Source: Nitrospira defluvii
GTDB taxonomy: Bacteria > Nitrospirota > Nitrospiria > Nitrospirales > Nitrospiraceae
Assembly: GCA_016199015.1 (NCBI GenBank)
Contig: JACQHN010000329.1
Location: 1 to 6,157, forward strand
DNA: 6,157 bases
Reading direction: 5' to 3'
In this document: one piece after another, positions 1 through 5,862 of the stretch
How positions within the stretch are numbered: the stretch's first letter is position 1
Layout: each line of letters opens with the position of its first letter
Notes under the pieces: model-generated
The model's database searches: none
What the model saw: the letters and a program-made list of their open reading frames with translations, nothing else
What the model was told of the DNA's origin: nothing
Program-made: the position numbers and the translations under genes

Positions 1-1226
1 CTGGCGCGCCTCCTGGCCCTCCGGGTGGAGGTCCGCATCGTCCTGATCAAAGCGCCGGATCGGGTGTGGTGCTCGATCCGAACGGATACATCGTGACGAA
101 TAACCATGTGGTCGAAGGCGCCACCCAAATCACGGTGACGCTGTGGGACCGTCGTGAATTTCCGGCCAAGATCGTCGGCACAGATCCCAAGACGGATTTG
201 GCGATTATTAAGATTGAAGCGAAAGATCTCACGTCCATGAAGTGGGCGGATTACGACGAACTACAGGTCGGCGACGTGGTCTTGGCGGTGGGGAGCCCGT
301 TCGGGCTCAGTTCAACCGTCACCCTCGGCATCATCAGCGCCTTGGGCCGAGGAAATGTGGGCATTGCCGATTATGAAGACTTTATCCAGACCGATGCCGC
401 CATCAATCCCGGCAATTCAGGCGGCGCCTTGGTCAATATGCAGGGCAAGCTGATCGGCATCAATACGGCTATTTTTTCTCGAACCGGTGGGTCTGAAGGG
501 ATCGGCTTCGCCATCCCGAGCAGCATCGCGACCGACATCGTCGAGAGTTTAACCAAGACCGGCAAAGTGGTGCGGGGTTGGATGGGCGTGGCGATTCAGG
601 AAATTACCCCGGCCCTGGCCAAATCCTTCAAGCTGCCCGAGCAGCGTAAAGGCGTGCTGATCAGCGACGTGAATGAGAATGGCCCTTCTCATTCGGCAGG
701 GATGCGGCGTGGGGATGTGGTGGTCGCGTTTAACGGTAAAGAGGTTCAGAGCGTCAGCCAGTTGCGGAATCTGGTGGCTCGCACAACGGTGGGAAAAGAT
801 GCGGACATCAAGATTCTGCGCGAGGGAAAAGAGCAGGTCTTGAAGGTCAAGGTGGCGGAACGGCCGTCGGATGAAGTGCTTGCTAAGCGCGAACCCGGTC
901 CTGCCAGCGCTCCGACTGAGACGGTGAAGCCACCCGACAATGTCCTGGCGTCCTTGCGCGTGCAGATGCTGGATGCGGCGATGCAGAGTCAGCTGAATAT
1001 TCCATCCAAGACCAGTGGCGTGGTGGTCAGCTCCGTGGAGACGGGCAGTGCTGCCGAGTCAGCCGGGCTGCAGCGTGGCGATGTCATCCAAGAGGTCAAC
1101 CATGAGGTGATCAAGAGCTTGGAGGATTATCAAAAGGCATCCGCCAAGGTGAAAAAAGACGAAATGGTGGTGCTCTTGTTGAGCCGGCAAGGGAACAATC
1201 TGTTCGTCGCCGTCAACCCGAAGTAA
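1..1226 (+). CDS. htrA: HtrA/DegP-type (Do family) periplasmic serine protease, 5' partial
   Basis: Trypsin-like serine protease/chaperone that degrades or refolds damaged proteins in the cell envelope. The reading frame is open through the left edge (first full codon at base 3), so the true start, signal peptide and first part of the protease domain lie upstream; 407 residues are visible. Numbering from base 3, the catalytic triad is His35 (TNNHVV), Asp65 (TDLAIIKI) and Ser139 (NPGNSGGAL), all intact. PDZ1 spans about residues 192-285 and PDZ2 about 313-405, joined by a Pro-rich linker; both carry the AGxxRGDVV/I type core. Two PDZ domains place it with DegP/DegQ/MucD rather than the single-PDZ DegS. 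The Gly/Pro-rich stretch at residues 1-16 resembles the variable loop region ahead of the GSGVV strand. The protein ends cleanly after PDZ2. tatC follows after 88 bases on the same strand. Family is sure; DegP versus DegQ cannot be decided. Confidence 0.95.
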   Translation, partial: GAPPGPPGGGPHRPDQSAGSGVVLDPNGYIVTNNHVVEGATQITVTLWDRREFPAKIVGTDPKTDLAIIKIEAKDLTSMKWADYDELQVGDVVLAVGSPFGLSSTVTLGIISALGRGNVGIADYEDFIQTDAAINPGNSGGALVNMQGKLIGINTAIFSRTGGSEGIGFAIPSSIATDIVESLTKTGKVVRGWMGVAIQEITPALAKSFKLPEQRKGVLISDVNENGPSHSAGMRRGDVVVAFNGKEVQSVSQLRNLVARTTVGKDADIKILREGKEQVLKVKVAERPSDEVLAKREPGPASAPTETVKPPDNVLASLRVQMLDAAMQSQLNIPSKTSGVVVSSVETGSAAESAGLQRGDVIQEVNHEVIKSLEDYQKASAKVKKDEMVVLLLSRQGNNLFVAVNPK

Positions 1227-1233
1227 GGTTATC

Positions 1234-1294
1234 GGTGAGGGCGTGATGTGTTGAGATGAAACAATGACCATATCACCGGATCACCAACTCACCA
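1234..1294. repeat. Degenerate 8-base repeats in two inverted arms, htrA-tatC spacer
   Basis: The left part (1234-1257) reads as three 8-base units of GTGAG/GTGAT type. The right part (1263-1294) reads as four units: AATGACCA, TATCACCG, GATCACCA, ACTCACCA. The arms are roughly complementary: GGTGAG at 1234-1239 can pair with CTCACC at 1288-1293, and GTGAT at 1243-1247 with ATCAC at 1280-1284, leaving a 32-base loop. No T-run follows, so it does not look like an intrinsic terminator. Function unknown. Confidence 0.5.
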
Positions 1295-1298
1295 GTTT

Positions 1299-1320
1299 CG
1301 TGAATGCTCCGTGAATGCTC
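1299..1320 (+). repeat. Perfect 11-base tandem duplication at the tatC start
   Basis: CGTGAATGCTC occurs twice back to back (1299-1309 and 1310-1320). Each copy contains an ATG. The one in the second copy (1315) is in frame with tatC; the one in the first copy (1304) is in another frame because 11 is not a multiple of three. Confidence 0.9.
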
Positions 1321-2265
1321 ATGGCTGACGGGTTCAAGTTTCAAGAGTGGCTGCAAGATACGATCTTTAAGCCGCTCGAAGATAAAAAAATGCCGGTCAT
1401 GGAGCATTTGGTGGAGCTCCAGGTCCGGCTGACTCGGGCTGTCATTGTGACGGCGGTGATTTTTGTCGGCACGTTCTTTTACGCTGACCAGCTGGTGAAG
1501 TGGATCCGGGTACCGTTACAGAACATGTTCGTGCCCGGGTCCCTTTCCTGGATGCCGACAGACCTCCCGACCGTTCCCTTCGTCTTTCTCGCGCCCGCCG
1601 AAGCCCTGTGGCAAAACGTAAAAGTGGCGGGCCTTTTTGCCCTCGTCTTGGGGACTCCCTATATCCTGGTGGAGTTCTGGCATTTTGTGGTGCCGGGACT
1701 GCATGCGCAGGAACGGAGATTCGTCGGTCCGTTTGTCATCTTAAGTACCCTGGCTTTTTATCTCGGGTTATTGTTCTCATTTTTCTTCGTCCTGCCCTTT
1801 GCGTTGAACTTCTTGATTTCGTACGGCGTGAACGCGGGATTCATTCCGCAACTGTCGATTGCGCAGTATGTCGGATTTGCGCTGTGGTTCCTGTTGGTGT
1901 TCGGCCTCATCTTCGAAGTGCCGTTGGTGATTACCCTCCTGGCCAAGCTTGGATGGGTGGATGCCCCGCTGCTGAAGCGTTACCGAAAGTGGGCCTTCCT
2001 CGCGGCATTTATCTTCGCCGCCATTCTGACGCCGACGCCGGATCCCTTCAATCAGTGTCTGATGGCACTACCCATGTACATTTTTTATGAAGTCGGGATC
2101 GTGAGCGCCGGGATTTTCAACAAGAAGAAGGCCTCGGTTCCCGAGGAGGCGCTTGTGCCGGTTGTGGCCGCGGCGGGCCCCAGTGTTGTTAAAGCTGGTC
2201 CGTCCGTCCCGTCCGGCGAGGGTGATAGTGAGTACGTCGGTGTACCGACTGGTCGCCGAGGGTAG
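1315..2265 (+). CDS. tatC: Sec-independent (twin-arginine) protein translocase subunit TatC
   Basis: Inner-membrane receptor of the Tat pathway; it binds twin-arginine signal peptides and, with TatA/TatB, exports folded, often cofactor-bearing proteins. The 316 residues contain about six membrane segments, near residues 42-56, 101-120, 138-160, 186-210, 226-240 and 249-266. Family landmarks are present: the N-terminal EHLVELQVRL signature (30-39), Glu133 in PGLHAQERR, Glu201 in FEVPLVITLL, and Asp243 in LTPTPDPF. E. coli TatC is about 258 residues. The extra length is a 25-residue N-terminal lead and a tail of about 45 residues (272-316) rich in Pro, Ala and Val with two AGPSV units. The start is uncertain: ATG at 1315 and 1321 have no clear ribosome binding site, and ATG at 1390 would give the classical MPVMEHL start. 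An in-frame stop lies directly before 1315. No tatA or tatB is in the window. Confidence 0.95.
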   Translation: MLMADGFKFQEWLQDTIFKPLEDKKMPVMEHLVELQVRLTRAVIVTAVIFVGTFFYADQLVKWIRVPLQNMFVPGSLSWMPTDLPTVPFVFLAPAEALWQNVKVAGLFALVLGTPYILVEFWHFVVPGLHAQERRFVGPFVILSTLAFYLGLLFSFFFVLPFALNFLISYGVNAGFIPQLSIAQYVGFALWFLLVFGLIFEVPLVITLLAKLGWVDAPLLKRYRKWAFLAAFIFAAILTPTPDPFNQCLMALPMYIFYEVGIVSAGIFNKKKASVPEEALVPVVAAAGPSVVKAGPSVPSGEGDSEYVGVPTGRRG

Positions 2266-2307
2266 TGCAACAGAGGAGTCAGCGAGACGACGAGGCGGTC
2301 TCATCGT

Positions 2308-2335
2308 TTCACGCATGACGATTTACGCTTTACGA
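2308..2335. repeat. Four degenerate 7-base repeats, tatC-mrp spacer
   Basis: Contiguous units TTCACGC, ATGACGA, TTTACGC and TTTACGA share the pattern (T/A)TNACG(C/A). They fill much of the 81-base spacer between tatC and mrp and end where the mrp ribosome binding site begins. No coding role is apparent. Confidence 0.55.
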
Positions 2336-2339
2336 GGAG
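2334..2339 (+). promoter_or_regulatory. Ribosome binding site of mrp
   Basis: GAGGAG lies 7 bases before the ATG at 2347 and fixes that start. It gives a protein whose N-terminus includes the cysteine cluster, so those cysteines belong to the translated product. Confidence 0.8.
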
Positions 2340-2346
2340 TCTTAGG

Positions 2347-3303
2347 ATGCCACGCGAGTTAAATGTAATCTCACAGCCCGGTTCCAGCAGCGGCGGGGAT
2401 GCTTGCACGTATATGTGGGCCTGCGCCATTTGCGACGAAAATGAAACCTGTCAGAAAGACAAGGAAGGCCACAGCCGGTGGCTCGTCGCCAAGCGCATGG
2501 AACGGATCGAATATAAAGTGTTGGTGATGAGCAACAAGGGCGGGGTGGGCAAAAGCACCTGCACCACCAATCTGGCCGTCAGCCTGGCGCTCAAGGGGTG
2601 GCATGTCGGGATATGCGATATGGACATCCATGGTCCCAACATTCCGAAGATGGTGGGGGCGGAAGGGCAGAAGTTGAAGATCAGTACATCAGGCGGAATT
2701 ATTCCGCACCAGGCGTATAACATGAAGATCGCCTCGATGTCGTTTCTGTTACAGAATTCCGACGATCCGATTATTTGGCGGGATGCCTATAAGTACGAGT
2801 TCATCAACCAGCTGCTGGGAGGCGTGGAATGGCAGGACCTGAACTTCCTGCTGATCGACCTTCCCCCTGGTACGGGAAACGAATCTGTGACGACCATCGA
2901 TCTGTTGGGCGGTGTGAGCGGGGCCGTCATCATCACGACGCCCCAAGAGGTCGCCTTGCTCGATTCCCGTAAGTCCGTCACCTTCTGCAAAGACAGCGAG
3001 GTGCCGATCATCGGAATCGTCGAAAACATGAGTGGCCTGGAATGTCCTCATTGCCACAAGCAGGTGGATGTCTTCCGCAGAGGCGGAGGCGAGGCATCGG
3101 CTGCGGATATGGGCGTTCCATTCCTGGGCCGAATTCCGCTGGATCCCGACGTGGTGACGCAAAGCGACGCCGGGGAGCCGTTTGCCCTCTTCAATTCCGA
3201 TTCGGCCACGGCCCAGGCCTATCATGACATCGCCAACCAAGTCGAAACGTTCTGCAAGAAGAGCGGATCGCTGGTCAAGGTGGCGCCACGTCAGCAACAT
3301 TGA
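2347..3303 (+). CDS. mrp: Mrp/Nbp35-family P-loop ATPase, Fe-S cluster carrier
   Basis: MinD/Mrp-class ATPase thought to hold and transfer [4Fe-4S] clusters to target apoproteins in the cytoplasm. It is 318 residues. The deviant Walker A is NKGGVGKST (63-71, Lys64 and Lys69), the switch region is DMDIHGPNIP (91-100), and the Walker B-like segment is LLIDLPPGTGNE (168-179). ENMSGLECPHC (226-236) supplies the C-terminal Cys233-x2-Cys236 pair that bridges a cluster between two subunits in this family. The N-terminus is unusual: instead of the MIP18/DUF59 domain of many bacterial Mrp proteins, it has Cys20, Cys26, Cys29 and Cys35. The C-x2-C-x5-C spacing of the last three equals that of the N-terminal cluster of eukaryotic Nbp35. 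It is followed at once by moeA, which suggests cluster supply to a molybdenum Fe-S enzyme; that is inference. Confidence 0.95.
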   Translation: MPRELNVISQPGSSSGGDACTYMWACAICDENETCQKDKEGHSRWLVAKRMERIEYKVLVMSNKGGVGKSTCTTNLAVSLALKGWHVGICDMDIHGPNIPKMVGAEGQKLKISTSGGIIPHQAYNMKIASMSFLLQNSDDPIIWRDAYKYEFINQLLGGVEWQDLNFLLIDLPPGTGNESVTTIDLLGGVSGAVIITTPQEVALLDSRKSVTFCKDSEVPIIGIVENMSGLECPHCHKQVDVFRRGGGEASAADMGVPFLGRIPLDPDVVTQSDAGEPFALFNSDSATAQAYHDIANQVETFCKKSGSLVKVAPRQQH

Positions 3304-3307
3304 GGAG
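3302..3307 (+). promoter_or_regulatory. Ribosome binding site of moeA, overlapping the mrp stop
   Basis: GAGGAG shares bases with the mrp stop codon TGA (3301-3303). It lies 6 bases before TTG (3314) and 9 bases before GTG (3317). It decides the moeA start at one of these two codons and implies translational coupling with mrp. Confidence 0.75.
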
Positions 3308-3316
3308 AGTGAATTG

Positions 3317-4615
3317 GTGAAAGCTTTCGATGCGACAACTGGTTTGACGCCTCTTCATGAAGCACAGCGTATTGTGCTGGAGGCTGCGTCTCCGCTGGGA
3401 CTTGAGAAGGTCTCGATTCTGGATACGCTGGGCCGCGTGCTTGGCGAAGATATCGTGGCAGAACGTGCGAATCCGCCGTGGGACAATTCGGCGATGGACG
3501 GCTTTGCGGTTCGGGCGGAGGACATCACACAGGAACATGCGATTTCCAAGCCGGTTACGTTGACGATCGTTGAAGATGTGCCGGCGGGGAAGATGCCGAC
3601 CAAGTCTGTCGGGCCGGGGCAAGCAATTCGAATCATGACCGGTGCGCCGATTCCCAACGGGGCGGATACGGTTATCAAGGTTGAAGATACCGAACATACC
3701 CCCGATTCCGTACGTGTGTTCAAACCGGAACCTCGCGGGTCGAATATCCGTCCGCAGGGTGAGGACGTCAAAAAAGGCGACTGCATCATTCCCAAAGGGA
3801 CACAGATCCGTTCCGGCGAAGCGGGGATGCTGGCCATCTTGGCGAAGTCCTTCGTGCTGGTGTATCAGCGTCCGCGGGTGGCTATCTTGTCGACCGGGGA
3901 TGAGCTTGCCGATCTGGACGAACGGTTCAGTGACGAAAAGATCATCAACTCGAACAGCTATGGCATTGCCGCGGCGGTGCAGGAGGCCGGGGGAATTCCA
4001 ATCCTCCTGGGGATTGCGCGCGATACTCCCGCCGCGCTGAAAGAGAAAATCTCACACGGGTTGAATGCCGACATCCTCGTGCTGTCCGGCGGGGTGTCGA
4101 TGGGTGACTACGATTTTACCAAAGCGGTGTTCCGGGATTTGGGCGCAGAGATGAATTTCTGGAAGCTGGCCATCCGGCCGGGGCAGCCGCTTGCCTTCGG
4201 GAAAATTCAGGGGAAGCTGGCCTTCGGTCTGCCCGGGAATCCCGTCTCCTCGATGGTGACCTTCGAACAATTAGTTCGACCGGCCATGCTGAAGATGGCC
4301 GGCGCCCGGAGTCATGGGCGGCCTCTGGTCGAAGCAGCCTTTCAGGGAAAATTTTCCAAGCGGACGGATCGCCGTCATTTTCTCCGCGGGGTCTTGTGGC
4401 GGGAAGGTGGGGTCTTCAAGGTTCGGACGACCGGCGATCAAGGCTCCGGGATCCTGACCTCTATGGTGAAGGCCAACTGTCTCATCGATATTCCCGTCGA
4501 GGTGGAGCGCGTAAATCCCGGCGATCTGGTGACCGTGCAACTGCTGAGTGGTTCGGCGTGGATGGAACAGGCGGCCCCGCTTCCGTCAACAGGCCATCGT
4601 CACTCCTGCTGTTGA
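3317..4615 (+). CDS. moeA: Molybdopterin molybdenumtransferase MoeA
   Basis: Inserts molybdate into adenylylated molybdopterin to form molybdenum cofactor, in the cytoplasm. From GTG at 3317 it is 432 residues (E. coli MoeA 411). The order is MoeA N-terminal domains (about 12-177), MoCF-biosynthesis domain (about 187-325) and C-terminal domain (about 342-415). Matches to known active-site positions include Asp61 (DNSAMDGFAVR), Thr108 (RIMTGAP), Asp150 (QGED), Glu206 (STGDEL), Asp266 (SGGVSMGDYDF), and Pro306/Pro309 (GLPGNPVSS). All look intact. The start is non-ATG: GTG at 3317, or TTG at 3314, chosen by the GAGGAG at 3302-3307. The frame continues upstream into mrp, but that part is antiphase overlap without MoeA similarity. 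The protein ends in an unusual tail, STGHRHSCC. mobB follows after 20 bases, the classic cofactor pairing. Confidence 0.95.
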   Translation: MKAFDATTGLTPLHEAQRIVLEAASPLGLEKVSILDTLGRVLGEDIVAERANPPWDNSAMDGFAVRAEDITQEHAISKPVTLTIVEDVPAGKMPTKSVGPGQAIRIMTGAPIPNGADTVIKVEDTEHTPDSVRVFKPEPRGSNIRPQGEDVKKGDCIIPKGTQIRSGEAGMLAILAKSFVLVYQRPRVAILSTGDELADLDERFSDEKIINSNSYGIAAAVQEAGGIPILLGIARDTPAALKEKISHGLNADILVLSGGVSMGDYDFTKAVFRDLGAEMNFWKLAIRPGQPLAFGKIQGKLAFGLPGNPVSSMVTFEQLVRPAMLKMAGARSHGRPLVEAAFQGKFSKRTDRRHFLRGVLWREGGVFKVRTTGDQGSGILTSMVKANCLIDIPVEVERVNPGDLVTVQLLSGSAWMEQAAPLPSTGHRHSCC

Positions 4616-4621
4616 ACCGCG

Positions 4622-4627
4622 AAAGGA
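4622..4627 (+). promoter_or_regulatory. Ribosome binding site of mobB
   Basis: AAAGGA sits 8 bases before the ATG at 4636 in the 20-base moeA-mobB gap. The frame is open further upstream into moeA, so this site is what supports starting at 4636. Confidence 0.65.
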
Positions 4628-4635
4628 ATTTCTTC

Positions 4636-5145
4636 ATGGCCGTCCCTATCTTGTGTTTTGTCGGACGATCGAACAGCGGCAAGACGACGCTGATTGAGCG
4701 GGTAATTCCTGAATTGGTGCGGGCAGGGTATAAGGTGGCGACCGTCAAACATGCCGGCCATGGATTCGATTTGGATACCGAAGGGAAAGACAGTTGGCGC
4801 CACAAACAGGCGGGGGCGAGCGCGGTCGTCATCATCTCGAAAAGCAGCCTCGCGATGTTCGCCGATGTGTCAGACCATATGAATGTCGAGGATGTGCGTG
4901 AGCATTATCTGGATGCCTCCTATGATTTGATTCTTGCCGAAGGCTGGCGCAGCGAAGGCTATCCTAAGATCGTGGTGGTACGCGACCAAATCGGCGAGGT
5001 CCCGGTTTCGCAGGATGGCCTCCTGGCCGTCGTGTCCAACAAGCCGGTCGACACGTCGGTGCCGCTGCTCGATCCCGATGATGTGCCGGCTGTGGCTGCG
5101 TTGATCATCCGGCATTTCCCCAAACCCCCGCGGGACGATGCGTAG
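4636..5145 (+). CDS. mobB: Molybdopterin-guanine dinucleotide biosynthesis protein MobB
   Basis: GTP-binding accessory protein that assists MobA in forming the molybdopterin guanine dinucleotide cofactor used by DMSO-reductase-family enzymes. It is 169 residues, the usual size for stand-alone MobB. The P-loop is GRSNSGKTT (10-18). The family block VKHAGHGFDLD (38-47) is followed by GKDSWRHKQAGA (50-61), both well conserved, and by DLILAEGW (97-104), the family's Walker B-like region with its following Glu-Gly. The start at ATG 4636 gives the MAVPILCFVG N-terminus typical of the family and has a ribosome binding site. It overlaps the next gene by 8 bases. No mobA is in the window, so MobA must be encoded elsewhere. 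The presence of mobB argues that the cell uses a guanine dinucleotide form of the cofactor. Confidence 0.95.
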   Translation: MAVPILCFVGRSNSGKTTLIERVIPELVRAGYKVATVKHAGHGFDLDTEGKDSWRHKQAGASAVVIISKSSLAMFADVSDHMNVEDVREHYLDASYDLILAEGWRSEGYPKIVVVRDQIGEVPVSQDGLLAVVSNKPVDTSVPLLDPDDVPAVAALIIRHFPKPPRDDA

Positions 5146-5842
5146 AGTTCCCGCCATTGTGATCGGAGCGATCGTGGCCGGCGCAGTGGCGGTGGGGGGA
5201 GTGGCGGTTCCACTCACCAATCATCCGAAGTTCTGCGCCAGCTGTCACACCATCAAGCCGGCATACGAGAGCTGGCTACAATCGTCTCACAAAGAAGTAG
5301 AGTGTGTGGCCTGTCATGTCAGGCCCGGCATCGCCGGTTGGTTGCACGACAAGGCCTGGCACGGAACGAGAGACGTGGCCATCACGCTCTTCGGCAAACC
5401 GACGGAGCCCCACAATCTGAAGGCGCAGGTCGATTCCGCCGTCTGCCTGGGCTGCCATCGCAACATCCTGCGTCTGTCGGAAATCGCTGTCCGGGACCTG
5501 CCGGCACCGGTCAAAGATGTGGGCTTGATCATGAGCCATCGCAAACACATGGAGGCGTTCGGCGCGCGAGGGCAAGGCGAGGGATGCACGACCTGTCACG
5601 CGGCGGTCGTCCACGAACACCCGATCAAGGGCTATCCGATCGTGATTCCCCGCGGGCACGTCGCGGACGATAGTCGGCCGTGGAAACCGGAACATCCTGA
5701 GGGCTCTGTGCTGCACAAGCGCGCGCTGGCGGACTGTTTTCGCTGCCATGACAACAAAACCGAGTACAACGACAAGGTGCTGAGCCGGAAGTGCGAAACG
5801 TGCCATCTGCCTGAGAAGCTCACAGAGTTCTTGTCGTTTTAA
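5138..5842 (+). CDS. Membrane-anchored six-haem cytochrome c, NapC/NirT-like
   Basis: Likely quinol-side or periplasmic electron-transfer cytochrome. It is 234 residues. An uncleaved N-terminal anchor (about 5-25, Ala/Val/Gly/Ile-rich after MRR) puts the rest in the periplasm. Six CxxCH haem-binding motifs are visible, beginning at Cys33 (CASCH), Cys56 (CVACH), Cys103 (CLGCH), Cys150 (CTTCH), Cys200 (CFRCH) and Cys219 (CETCH). The anchor plus the first two closely spaced motifs, with SSHKEVEC between them, resembles NapC/NirT/NrfH proteins. Those usually have four haems and a CxxCHxM first motif; here the first motif is CASCHTI, without the Met. Other histidines (51, 75, 92, 134, 137, 159, 161, 193) could be distal ligands. 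The start ATG is at 5138 within the end of mobB, which suggests coupled translation. Donor and acceptor cannot be told from sequence. I recognise no specific gene name. Confidence 0.9.
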   Translation: MRRVPAIVIGAIVAGAVAVGGVAVPLTNHPKFCASCHTIKPAYESWLQSSHKEVECVACHVRPGIAGWLHDKAWHGTRDVAITLFGKPTEPHNLKAQVDSAVCLGCHRNILRLSEIAVRDLPAPVKDVGLIMSHRKHMEAFGARGQGEGCTTCHAAVVHEHPIKGYPIVIPRGHVADDSRPWKPEHPEGSVLHKRALADCFRCHDNKTEYNDKVLSRKCETCHLPEKLTEFLSF

Positions 5843-5862
5843 TCCACGGGAACGAGTGCCTC

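Noticed and set aside
1251..1276. Possible promoter before tatC (TTGAGA ... TATCAC)
   Set aside because: Spacing between the two boxes is only about 14 bases and the -10 match is poor; the bases are better explained by the octamer repeats.
1500..2090. Long plus-strand frame of 196 codons inside tatC
   Set aside because: It overlaps a certain tatC in another frame, has an Arg/Pro-rich composition typical of shifted frames in GC-rich DNA, and shows no domain.
2284..2302. GAGAC...GTCTC hairpin after tatC
   Set aside because: Only five base pairs with a 9-base loop and no following T-run; too weak to call a terminator.
2749..3300. Minus-strand open frame of 183 codons opposite mrp
   Set aside because: Antisense shadow of a well-conserved gene; composition rich in Arg, His and Asp with no recognisable motif.
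3182..3316. Upstream extension of moeA into mrp
   Set aside because: The translated part is basic and low in complexity, overlaps the mrp 3' end, and the ribosome binding site at 3302-3307 supports a start at 3314 or 3317.
3355..3837. Minus-strand open frame of 160 codons opposite moeA
   Set aside because: Antisense shadow; a second minus-strand frame is also open there, as expected from codon bias.
5138..5160. Twin-arginine signal at the cytochrome N-terminus (MRR)
   Set aside because: The consensus residues after the arginines are missing, and c-type cytochromes are exported unfolded by Sec; this is a basic flank of a membrane anchor.
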